DNA of 7,701 bases from an uncultured Comamonadaceae bacterium. GTDB taxonomy: Bacteria; Pseudomonadota; Gammaproteobacteria; Burkholderiales; Burkholderiaceae_C. Below the pieces are notes generated by a model, which searched no databases, was not told where the DNA came from, and saw only the letters and a list, made by a program, of their open reading frames with translations. This document shows, piece by piece, positions 1 to 5,761 of this stretch. The translations under genes and the position numbers were made by a program. Every line of letters starts with the position of its first letter. Positions within the stretch are counted from its first letter, which is position 1. The stretch lies in assembly GCA_937893415.1 (NCBI GenBank), contig CALBWZ010000122.1, forward strand, positions 1-7,701, read 5' to 3'.

Positions 1-499
1 CAACGAACCCAAATTGGCTGAAGTCTGTGACTTTGGATGGGTATAAAACACCCAGTAGGTGATCGCATTCGTGTTGCACCACGCGGGCATGAAAGCCTGA
101 AACTTGCCGCGTGATGGCTTGTCCGTGCACGTCAAACCCTGTGTAGTGAATGTGCATCCAACGCGGTACCTGGGCACGCATACCTGGCACAGACAAACAG
201 CCCTCCCAGCCCAGTTGTTGTTCATCACCTAGAGGCTTAATGACAGGGTTGATCAGCGTGGTGGCCGGAATAGGCTCTTCGTTTGGGTAGCGCGGGTTCA
301 TCTCGCCTGAGCCGAACATGACCACTTGCAGATCCACCCCAATTTGTGGCGCAGCCAAACCCGCTCCATTGGCATGCGCCATGGTGTCGGTCATGTCGAC
401 AATAAGTTGGTGCAATGACGGCGTGTCAAAGGTTTGCACCGCTTGTGCCACTTGGTTGAGCCGTGAATCGCCCATTTTTAGTATAGTTTTTATGCTCAT
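1..499 (-). CDS. def: Peptide deformylase, C-terminus cut by the window edge
   Basis: Cytoplasmic metalloenzyme that removes the formyl group from the N-terminal methionine of new proteins. All three family motifs are visible in the 166 residues present: GAGLAAPQ at about 45-52, EGCLS at 99-103 with metal-binding Cys101, and HECDH at 143-147 with two metal-binding His and catalytic Glu144. The last visible residues, DFSQFGFV, match the usual near-end of the family, so perhaps 10 residues are missing. The ATG at 499 is preferred over an internal ATG at 475 because it gives [14 protein letters not shown], the usual N-terminus, although no good Shine-Dalgarno precedes it. The insert between motifs 1 and 2 (about residues 62-82) is the kind I associate with betaproteobacterial copies. 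The gene is divergent from the cytochrome gene, with 58 bp between start codons. Identity is very secure. Confidence 0.97.
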   Translation of the reverse strand, partial: MSIKTILKMGDSRLNQVAQAVQTFDTPSLHQLIVDMTDTMAHANGAGLAAPQIGVDLQVVMFGSGEMNPRYPNEEPIPATTLINPVIKPLGDEQQLGWEGCLSVPGMRAQVPRWMHIHYTGFDVHGQAITRQVSGFHARVVQHECDHLLGVLYPSKVTDFSQFGFV

Positions 500-505
500 A
501 GCGTT

Positions 506-535
506 TGTTTAGACTGGTATATTTGAGGGTGTCAA
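506..535 (-). promoter_or_regulatory. Candidate promoter for def
   Basis: Read on the minus strand, a perfect TTGACA lies at 535-530 and TAAACA at 511-506, 18 bp apart. The -35 is consensus but the -10 matches only three of six positions. Transcription would begin at or within a few bases of the def start codon at 499, leaving almost no leader. This is a sequence-match inference only. Confidence 0.3.
515..523 (+). promoter_or_regulatory. Candidate extended -10 promoter for the cytochrome gene
   Basis: The plus strand reads TGGTATATT, an extended -10 element (TGn followed by five of six -10 consensus bases). No good -35 box sits upstream, which extended -10 promoters tolerate. A start near 530 would give a leader of about 28 nt that contains the Shine-Dalgarno at 546-551. 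It overlaps the candidate def promoter on the other strand, so the two may compete. Confidence 0.45.
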
Positions 536-557
536 TGATGACAATAAGGAAACAACA

Positions 558-908
558 ATGGTTAAATTTACCATGCACCAACTGGTTCTTGTGAAAGCTG
601 TATTGACCTGTGCAGCCCTGTTGTTGCCCCTGCCCATCATGGCTCAAACACCCACTATTTTTAAAGACGCCGACCTAGCGATGGGCCAATCTTTGATTAA
701 AAGCAATAACTGTATTGCATGCCACACCCAGCAAGTCGGTGGCGACGGCAGTGGCATATACAGGCCGCTGGGGCGAATCAATACAGCCGGTCTGTTGCGT
801 GGCATGGTCGAACAATGCAACACATCGTTGGGCCTGTCCTTGTTCCCAGAGGAAGTCACAGCCATTGCCGCTGTATTGAACAACACCCACTACAAGTTCA
901 CAGATTAA
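558..908 (+). CDS. Small secreted monohaem c-type cytochrome, function unknown
   Basis: A 116-residue precursor. Residues 1-29 form a Sec signal peptide (Lys near the N-terminus, a Leu/Ala-rich core, probable cleavage after IMA at 27-29), so the mature protein of about 87 residues should be periplasmic. One haem-attachment motif, CIACH, is at 52-56, with His56 as proximal ligand. The C-terminal half has a single Met (Met83, in RGMVEQCN) and one extra Cys (Cys87). The region CNTSLGLSLFPEEV followed by a final helix recalls the end of SHP-type class I cytochromes, but this is from memory. It probably carries one electron in a respiratory chain; its partner is not shown by the context. The start is supported by AAGGAA at 546-551, 6 nt before the ATG. 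The gene converges on rlmB with 5 bp between stop codons. Being a c-type cytochrome is secure; the specific role is not. Confidence 0.9.
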   Translation: MVKFTMHQLVLVKAVLTCAALLLPLPIMAQTPTIFKDADLAMGQSLIKSNNCIACHTQQVGGDGSGIYRPLGRINTAGLLRGMVEQCNTSLGLSLFPEEVTAIAAVLNNTHYKFTD

Positions 909-913
909 AGGCG

Positions 914-1678
914 TCAGCTGCTAGGCGTGCTGTGGCTGCGTTGGCGCATGGCTTCGTACAAGCACACCCCGCTGGCCACCGATACGTTTAAGCTCTCAAC
1001 CGCTCCACTCATAGGAATACTGACCAACTCGTCACAGGTTTTACGCGTCAATTGACGCATACCGAGCCCCTCAGCACCCAGTACCAAAGCGACAGGGCCT
1101 TTCAAGTCAGTTTGGTAAATGGTATGGTCGGCGTCTTCGCTGGTCCCGATAACCCAAATATTACGCTCTTTAAGCTCATTAAGTGTGCGCGCCAAGTTGG
1201 TCACCATAAAGTAAGGCACCGTTTCAGCCGCACCACTGGCCACTTTGGCCACCGTAGCATTGATGCCGGCGGCGTTGTCCTTTGGGGCAATCACTGCCTG
1301 CACACCAGCGCCATCTGCCACACGCAAACAAGCGCCTAAATTGTGTGGGTCTGTGACGCCATCCAGCACCAAGATCAGCGGTGTTTTGTCGCTGTCTTTG
1401 TCGATACGGTCAAGCAAGTCGTCTAGACTTTTGGCAATTTCGACATCGTGAGCCCGCGCAACAACGCCTTGGTGTCCCATGCTGCCGCAAAGTTTTGACA
1501 ATCGTGCGCTGTCTGCCTCAATCAAACGAACATCTGCCTCTTTGGTGCGAGAGACGAATTGACGCATGCGCTGATCGCGGCGGCTGGCATCAAAATACAC
1601 CTCAACAACCGACTTGGGGTCGGTTTTGATACGAACAGTAACGGCGTGAAAGCCAAATAACACTTTAATTGCAGACAT
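914..1678 (-). CDS. rlmB: 23S rRNA (guanosine-2'-O-)-methyltransferase RlmB
   Basis: SPOUT-class (TrmH/SpoU) methyltransferase that uses S-adenosylmethionine to 2'-O-methylate G2251 of 23S rRNA in the peptidyl-transferase loop. The 254 residues are close to the family length, with a short polar C-terminal tail. The N-terminal substrate-binding domain (about 1-75) starts with the typical FGFHAV at 8-13. The knotted catalytic domain shows motif 1 at about 103-120 (DGVTDPHNLGACLR, with Asn113 and Arg119), motif 2 GAEGLGMR at 201-208, and motif 3 IPMSGAVESLNVSVA at 221-235 with Asn231. Related TrmH proteins act on tRNA, but the N-terminal domain and motif wording favour RlmB. It lies 35 bp downstream of the ABC ATPase gene on the same strand with no terminator between, so co-transcription is likely. 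The E. coli partner rnr is not in this window. The Shine-Dalgarno is weak. Confidence 0.94.
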   Translation of the reverse strand: MSAIKVLFGFHAVTVRIKTDPKSVVEVYFDASRRDQRMRQFVSRTKEADVRLIEADSARLSKLCGSMGHQGVVARAHDVEIAKSLDDLLDRIDKDSDKTPLILVLDGVTDPHNLGACLRVADGAGVQAVIAPKDNAAGINATVAKVASGAAETVPYFMVTNLARTLNELKERNIWVIGTSEDADHTIYQTDLKGPVALVLGAEGLGMRQLTRKTCDELVSIPMSGAVESLNVSVASGVCLYEAMRQRSHSTPSS

Positions 1679-1713
1679 ATGTGCCTATTATCGCCTGCAA
1701 GTGCATGCCGTCT

Positions 1714-2403
1714 TTACGAGCGCTCCACGACTTTACCTGCTTGCAAACCAATGCGTTGCTGGCACCTAGCGGCGATGGCTCGGTCGTGTGTGACCATCAG
1801 CAACGTGGTGCCTTGGTCTTGGTTCAGTTCAAACATCAAGTTCATGACTGCTTCGCCTGTGGCAAAGTCCAAACTACCTGTTGGTTCGTCAGCAACCAGC
1901 AACTTGGGGCGCATGACAAACGCTCTGGCCAGAGCCACGCGCTGCTGCTCACCACCAGACATGACCTTGGGGTAATGGCGCAACCTTTCAGACAAGCCAA
2001 CGCGCTCCAGCATGGCAGTGGCTGCCACGCGGGCATCTTTTCGCCCAGCCAATTCCAACGGCAACATCACATTTTCAAGAGCGCTTAAATGACCTAACAA
2101 CTGAAAATTTTGAAATACAAAACCCAAGTTCAACGCACGCCAAGCGGCACGTCCGTCCTCGTCCAACGCGAACATATCAGTCCCTGCCAGCATGACTTGG
2201 CCGTGGCTTGGGGTATCCAATCCAGCCAAAATAGACAGCAAGGTACTTTTGCCTGAGCCTGATGCACCTACGATAGCCAAGGTCTCACCCGCGTAAACTG
2301 TTAAGTCCACGTCACTCAAAATGGATAATGTTCCTGTGGAGTCTGCTACGTCTTTGCCAACGCCTATCGCGCTGAGCACTGGCGTTTGTTGACTGTCTTG
2401 CAT
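1714..2403 (-). CDS. ybbA: YbbA-like ABC transporter ATP-binding protein
   Basis: Cytoplasmic ATPase subunit of the MacB/LolD/YbbA class, which power MacB-type permeases rather than classic importers. With the start at 2403 the protein has 229 residues: Walker A GASGSGKS at 46-53, Q-loop Gln98, signature MSGGEQQR at 148-155, Walker B LLVADEPTG at 168-176 with catalytic Glu173, and switch His206. The C-terminal stretch TTLLMVTHD...AARC strongly recalls E. coli YbbA; LolD is the main alternative. The reading frame is open back to an ATG at 2553, but the extra 50 residues do not look like an ABC protein and would run across the tesA start, so they are excluded. An ATG at 2418 (five residues more) remains possible. 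It is divergent from tesA, as in E. coli, but no permease gene follows; rlmB does. Confidence 0.9.
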   Translation of the reverse strand: MQDSQQTPVLSAIGVGKDVADSTGTLSILSDVDLTVYAGETLAIVGASGSGKSTLLSILAGLDTPSHGQVMLAGTDMFALDEDGRAAWRALNLGFVFQNFQLLGHLSALENVMLPLELAGRKDARVAATAMLERVGLSERLRHYPKVMSGGEQQRVALARAFVMRPKLLVADEPTGSLDFATGEAVMNLMFELNQDQGTTLLMVTHDRAIAARCQQRIGLQAGKVVERS

Positions 2404-2429
2404 GTAATTTAATCCCATTTGTAACTCTA

Positions 2430-2435
2430 TTAATA
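2430..2435 (-). promoter_or_regulatory. Weak candidate -10 box for the ybbA-rlmB unit
   Basis: The minus strand reads TATTAA here, four of six matches to a -10 box, in an AT-rich patch between the ybbA and tesA starts. No convincing -35 lies 15 to 19 bp upstream. It overlaps the tesA start codon. Included only because the divergent gap is so short that the promoters must lie in or beside it. Confidence 0.22.
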
Positions 2436-3208
2436 TGCACTGTAACCGCCGCCTTGCAGGTACAAGCCCTGTACACACAAGTCCTTGGTCGAATTGGGCC
2501 TTTGCTGCCTCTGTCACGTCGTCAATTTTTGTCATAACAATGTTGGTGTTCACACCAGCACGTGCGGCCTCGTCAACTGATGCCTACACGGCCAACACCA
2601 GTTCGGCCAAAGCCAGTCTTTCAAGCATAGCAACCCAAGACACAACAGCGACCCGCATATTGATTGTGGGCGACTCAATCAGTGCCGAGTACGGACTTAA
2701 GCGTGGCAGCGGTTGGGTCGCATTGTTATCGCAGCGCATCGCGCAACAACGCATTGCTGCCAGCATTATCAATGCCAGTATCAGCGGTGACACCACAGCC
2801 GGAGGCCGTTCGCGCTTGGCGAGCTTGCTGCGCAAACACAAACCTGGACTGGTAGTCATTGAGCTGGGGGCAAACGATGCCTTGCGCGGCTTGCCCCTAA
2901 ACATGACACAGGCCAACCTAACAACCATGGTCAATGTGTCACAAACCTCTGGGGCAAAGGTGCTGTTACTGGGTATGCAGGTCCCCCCCAACTATGGCCA
3001 GTTTTATACAGAAGAGTTCACCAACGTATTTGCCAATACAGCCCAGTCAATGGGCGTGTCATTGGTGCCTTTTTTCTTAAACAATGTGGCGAATGCTGCT
3101 GATGCTCCTAGGCTGTTTCAAGCTGACCGTATCCATCCCAACGAGTTGGCGCAACCCATCATGCTCAACAACATGTGGCCTGCCCTGATTCGTGAGCTAG
3201 CGCGCTAG
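2435..3208 (+). CDS. tesA: SGNH/GDSL-family esterase, acyl-CoA thioesterase I type
   Basis: Exported serine hydrolase of the TesA (thioesterase I / lysophospholipase L1 / arylesterase) family. The 257 residues begin with a Sec signal peptide: Arg5-Arg6, a hydrophobic core at about 21-40, and probable cleavage after ARA at 42-44. A Ser/Thr/Ala-rich linker of about 29 residues then leads to the hydrolase domain. All SGNH blocks are present: GDSIS at 79-83 with nucleophile Ser81, Gly119 in SGDTTAGG, GANDA at 145-149 with Asn147, and DRIHPN at 231-236 with catalytic Asp231 and His234. Substrates probably include short to medium acyl esters or thioesters; the sequence does not fix them. The ATG at 2435 is the only start that keeps the whole signal peptide, since the frame is closed by a stop at 2405 and the next ATG (2540) cuts the hydrophobic core. 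No Shine-Dalgarno is visible. selU follows 15 bp downstream, probably in the same transcript. Confidence 0.93.
   Translation: MHCNRRLAGTSPVHTSPWSNWAFAASVTSSIFVITMLVFTPARAASSTDAYTANTSSAKASLSSIATQDTTATRILIVGDSISAEYGLKRGSGWVALLSQRIAQQRIAASIINASISGDTTAGGRSRLASLLRKHKPGLVVIELGANDALRGLPLNMTQANLTTMVNVSQTSGAKVLLLGMQVPPNYGQFYTEEFTNVFANTAQSMGVSLVPFFLNNVANAADAPRLFQADRIHPNELAQPIMLNNMWPALIRELAR
3197..3208. repeat. Perfect 12-bp palindrome over the tesA stop codon
   Basis: CTAGCGCGCTAG is its own reverse complement and encodes the last three residues (LAR) plus the TAG stop of tesA. It has no loop, so it is a poor RNA hairpin and not a terminator. It could be a protein-binding site or chance. Confidence 0.5.
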
Positions 3209-3223
3209 TCATCTCCTACCCTT

Positions 3224-4285
3224 ATGCCCATACATATCATTGCGCCGGCTGAGGCCCTGGCCCAGTTAGACCAATACCACGCCGTTATTGACGCCCGCAG
3301 TCCAGGTGAATTTGCACTAGACGCCATTCCAGGTGCTGCAAATTGGCCTTCTCTGGATGACATGCAGCGCATCACAATTGGCACACTGTACAAACAAACC
3401 GGTGGTTTTGAAGCTAAGAAAGCCGGTGCTGTTTTGGTTGCGCGCAACATTGCGACGCATATAGAACAACATCTTTTAGATGCCCCTCGCGGCTGGCAGC
3501 CCCTGGTGTATTGCTGGCGGGGTGGCAACCGCAGCGGCTCACTGGCTACGGTTCTGTCTGCCGTAGGTTTTAAGGTGTCCCTGATTGAAGGCGGCTACAA
3601 GGCCTTCAGAGCCTTGGTGATGCTGCAAACACCAACGTTGGTTAGCCCACTTCAGCTGCGTGTGGTGGCGGGCCCTACAGGCGTTGGTAAGACTCATGTG
3701 CTTCACGCGCTCGAACGCATGGGCGAGCAAATCATTGATTTAGAAGGCATCGCCAAACACCGCAGCTCGGTACTTGGCATCATTCCGGGCACAGACCAGC
3801 CCAGTCAAAAAGCATTTGAGACGCAACTGTGGCACAAGCTGCGTAGCCTAGACCCCTCGCGTCCGGTTTACATAGAGTCTGAAAGCAAACGTGTGGGGAA
3901 CGTCACGGTGCCAGAGTCTTTAATTGCAGCCATGCGCGTCAGCCCTTGTCATTTGCTGACTATGGACAATGCATCGCGTGTGCGTTTGTTGATGCGAGAC
4001 TATGATTTTTTCGTCAATGACAGCCACTTGTTCGGTGACAGGCTCAATACCTTGGCCACCTTGTTGGGGCGCGATACCATCGAAAAATGGCAACGATTGG
4101 CCCATGCTGGCGAGTCAGCACAAGTGGTGAGCCAATTGCTGGGTGGACACTACGACCCGAAATACTTTGAATCAATGGAGCGCAACTTCACGCTGTACCA
4201 GCAGGCCCATGCCTTGAGCGTGGTTGACGATTCAATGGCCAGCATTGAAATGGCTGCGCAGCTTATTGTAAAAGCTGATGCCTAA
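3224..4285 (+). CDS. selU: tRNA 2-selenouridine synthase
   Basis: SelU (MnmH, YbbB) replaces sulfur with selenium in 2-thiouridine at the wobble position (U34) of tRNAs for Lys, Glu and Gln, using selenophosphate and passing through a geranylated intermediate. The 353 residues show the two expected parts. The N-terminal rhodanese domain (about 1-130) carries DARSPGEF at 23-30 and the active loop YCWRGGNRSGS at 96-106 with catalytic Cys97, the same number as in the E. coli enzyme. The C-terminal P-loop domain has Walker A GPTGVGKT at 150-157 and the family segment YIESESKRVGN at 216-226. Nothing is missing, so it should be active. The selenophosphate donor needs SelD, which is not in the window. 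It follows tesA by 15 bp with no clear Shine-Dalgarno, suggesting co-transcription and possibly translational coupling. Confidence 0.96.
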   Translation: MPIHIIAPAEALAQLDQYHAVIDARSPGEFALDAIPGAANWPSLDDMQRITIGTLYKQTGGFEAKKAGAVLVARNIATHIEQHLLDAPRGWQPLVYCWRGGNRSGSLATVLSAVGFKVSLIEGGYKAFRALVMLQTPTLVSPLQLRVVAGPTGVGKTHVLHALERMGEQIIDLEGIAKHRSSVLGIIPGTDQPSQKAFETQLWHKLRSLDPSRPVYIESESKRVGNVTVPESLIAAMRVSPCHLLTMDNASRVRLLMRDYDFFVNDSHLFGDRLNTLATLLGRDTIEKWQRLAHAGESAQVVSQLLGGHYDPKYFESMERNFTLYQQAHALSVVDDSMASIEMAAQLIVKADA

Positions 4286-4338
4286 TGAACTTTTGGGGTG
4301 CTTGAAGCACATGGCTTGAGCCTGAACCTGATCAAGTT

Positions 4339-4396
4339 TTTGTGGGTGTTGGTCTTGAACATGCCAAGCGGTAGTCATACTCAACACCTACACAAA
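4339..4396. repeat. Imperfect inverted repeat between convergent selU and metC
   Basis: TTTGTGGGTGTTG at 4339-4351 pairs with CAACACCTACACAAA at 4382-4396: 13 pairs interrupted by a 2-nt bulge, around a loop of about 30 nt. It sits in the 146-bp gap between the two stop codons, where a two-way terminator is expected, but no run of T follows it on either strand. A second weak option on the plus strand is CTTGA/TCAAG at 4315-4336 followed by TTTTT. The rest of the gap (4286-4431) holds nothing else I recognise. Confidence 0.4.
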
Positions 4397-4431
4397 CCGC
4401 ACACAAACCTTTCTTAAAGCACACACCATTG

Positions 4432-5661
4432 CTACACGGCAATAGCCATCAAGGCTTGTTCAATATCAGCTTGTAAATCGGCAGCACCTTCAAGGCCTAC
4501 CGCAAACCTCACTACACTGCCTTCATAAGCCCAAGCGCGACCCTTAAAAGCCGACTGTCCGTACGGCACAACCAAGCTGATAGGCCCGGCCCAGCTGTAG
4601 CCCAATTGGAATAACTGCAATGCGTCACAAAAGGCATCGACCTGTGCAGTGGTAAATTGCGACTTGAACACCACAGAGAATAAGCACGCTGCGCCAGAAC
4701 AGTCACGCCTCCAAGCCGCGTGACCGGGCGAGTTGGGTAATGCGGGATGAAACACCATGTCAAACTCATCGCGGGCACTGGCCCAGTGCACAAGTGCACG
4801 GGTAGTCGCATCTTGATGCGCATAGCGCAGTGCCATGCTGGGTAGACCTCGCAACACCAATTCGACGTCATTCGCACCCACAGCGAGCCCCAGGCGCATG
4901 TGCGTCATGAGCATCTCGTGATGCAGTTCAGCGCTGCGCGTAATGACTGAGCCCATTAGCACATCACCACCACCACTGGGGTATTTGGTCAGTGCTTGCA
5001 TAGACACATCGACGCCCAAGTCAAATGGGTTGAAGGCCACGCCCGCGCCCCAAGTGTTGTCCAGTGCGGTGATGATGCTGCGCCCTGCGCCTAATGCAGC
5101 CCTGCCCTCGTTGGCCTTGGCCACAACCTGCGTTAAAGCAGGCAAATCTGGAAACTCTAGGGTCACTGAGCCCGGCGCCTCTAACCACACCAAGCGTGTT
5201 TTGGATGTGATGCGTGCAGCCAGATCCGCAGGGTTTTGTGCATCAAAGAATTCGCATTGCACGTCCCACTTTTCCAATTCCACGCACGCAAAGTCTTTGC
5301 CTGGCCCGTAAGCGTTTTCAGGAATAAGAACATGGTCTCCTGTTTGCAACAACGCCAAATCAACCAATGCAATAGCGGCCAAACCGCTGGGCACCAAGAT
5401 GCAGTAACGACCGCCCTCAACAGTTGCCAAACGCTCTTCTAAGGTGAACGTGGTGGGCGTGCCGTGCAACCCGTAGGTATACGCAGACTTATCCGTCCAA
5501 GTCCTGCTGCGCATGGCGGCAACGTTTGGGAAAATAACGGTAGACGCTTTGTGCACGCCGATGGCTACGCTTTCAAACGAGCTAGGGGCAACATATGGGT
5601 GATGAATCAGTTGGGTGCTCAGCGAGGCGCTGGCTTTTAAATGTGTGGTCGCTTTGGCCAT
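4432..5661 (-). CDS. metC: Cystathionine beta-lyase (PLP-dependent)
   Basis: Cytoplasmic enzyme of the Cys/Met-metabolism PLP family; cleaves cystathionine to homocysteine, ammonia and pyruvate in methionine synthesis. The 409 residues are near family length. Visible features are the substrate and cofactor segment YTYGLHGTPTT at 61-71, VPSGLAAI at 90-97, cofactor-ring Asp201 in ALDNTWG, the PLP Schiff-base Lys226 in LTKYPSGGGD, and the carboxylate-binding Arg385 in VVRFAVGLE. The wording favours MetC over cystathionine gamma-synthase or gamma-lyase, though reaction specificity in this family is hard to read from sequence. The loop at about 183-195 looks slightly long. The start at 5661 has AGGA at 5675-5672, 10 nt upstream, a longish spacing, and no other ATG keeps the conserved N-terminus. 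An intrinsic terminator ends 14 nt before the start codon, so how transcription enters the gene is unclear. Confidence 0.93.
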   Translation of the reverse strand: MAKATTHLKASASLSTQLIHHPYVAPSSFESVAIGVHKASTVIFPNVAAMRSRTWTDKSAYTYGLHGTPTTFTLEERLATVEGGRYCILVPSGLAAIALVDLALLQTGDHVLIPENAYGPGKDFACVELEKWDVQCEFFDAQNPADLAARITSKTRLVWLEAPGSVTLEFPDLPALTQVVAKANEGRAALGAGRSIITALDNTWGAGVAFNPFDLGVDVSMQALTKYPSGGGDVLMGSVITRSAELHHEMLMTHMRLGLAVGANDVELVLRGLPSMALRYAHQDATTRALVHWASARDEFDMVFHPALPNSPGHAAWRRDCSGAACLFSVVFKSQFTTAQVDAFCDALQLFQLGYSWAGPISLVVPYGQSAFKGRAWAYEGSVVRFAVGLEGAADLQADIEQALMAIAV

Positions 5662-5675
5662 AAATCACTTGTCCT

Positions 5676-5712
5676 AAAAAAAACGGCAGTACGTTAAACG
5701 CCTGCCGCTTTT
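5676..5712 (-). terminator. Rho-independent terminator after the phosphoribosyltransferase gene
   Basis: Read on the minus strand, AAAAG leads into CGGCAG (5707-5702), a 12-nt loop with a small internal CGT/ACG pairing, CTGCCG (5689-5684), and eight consecutive T (5683-5676). The GC-rich stem and T run are classic. It lies 49 bp past the stop codon of the purA-phosphoribosyltransferase unit and immediately before the metC ribosome-binding region. Confidence 0.85.
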
Positions 5713-5714
5713 GT

Positions 5715-5743
5715 GGCATTGCTGAGAATGCCTATTGTGTCAA
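5715..5743 (-). promoter_or_regulatory. Possible metC promoter (consensus -35, poor -10)
   Basis: The minus strand has a perfect TTGACA at 5743-5738. Seventeen bases on, the -10 position reads AATGCC, a poor match. If used, transcription would start near 5708 and place the terminator hairpin at the very 5' end of the metC mRNA. It is the only promoter-like element in the gap between the two genes. Confidence 0.25.
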
Positions 5744-5761
5744 AGTCTAGATACTAAAGGG

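Noticed and set aside
473..475. Internal ATG at 475 as the def start
   Set aside because: It would remove the conserved N-terminal IKTILK segment that precedes MGDSRL in the family.
426..647. Minus-strand open frame covering the def/cytochrome promoter gap
   Set aside because: It overlaps both real genes in the wrong frame and has no family features or ribosome-binding site.
1669..2088. Plus-strand open frame of 139 codons opposite the ybbA gene
   Set aside because: It has no recognisable domain, is rich in His, Gln and Cys as expected of an antisense shadow, and lies opposite clearly conserved ATPase motifs.
2389..2394. TTGACT as a -35 box for tesA
   Set aside because: No acceptable -10 box occurs at 15 to 19 bp downstream.
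2404..2553. An extra 50 N-terminal residues for the ABC ATPase, with a start at 2553
   Set aside because: The added sequence has no ABC-family character, runs antisense through the tesA signal peptide, and the ATPase domain is complete from 2403.
4298..4310. GTGC/GCAC mini-hairpin just after selU as a terminator
   Set aside because: The stem is only four solid base pairs and no T run follows it, so it is too weak to call.
4943..5311. Plus-strand open frame of 122 codons opposite metC
   Set aside because: It is an antisense shadow of the metC catalytic core with low-complexity Ser/Pro/Ala composition.
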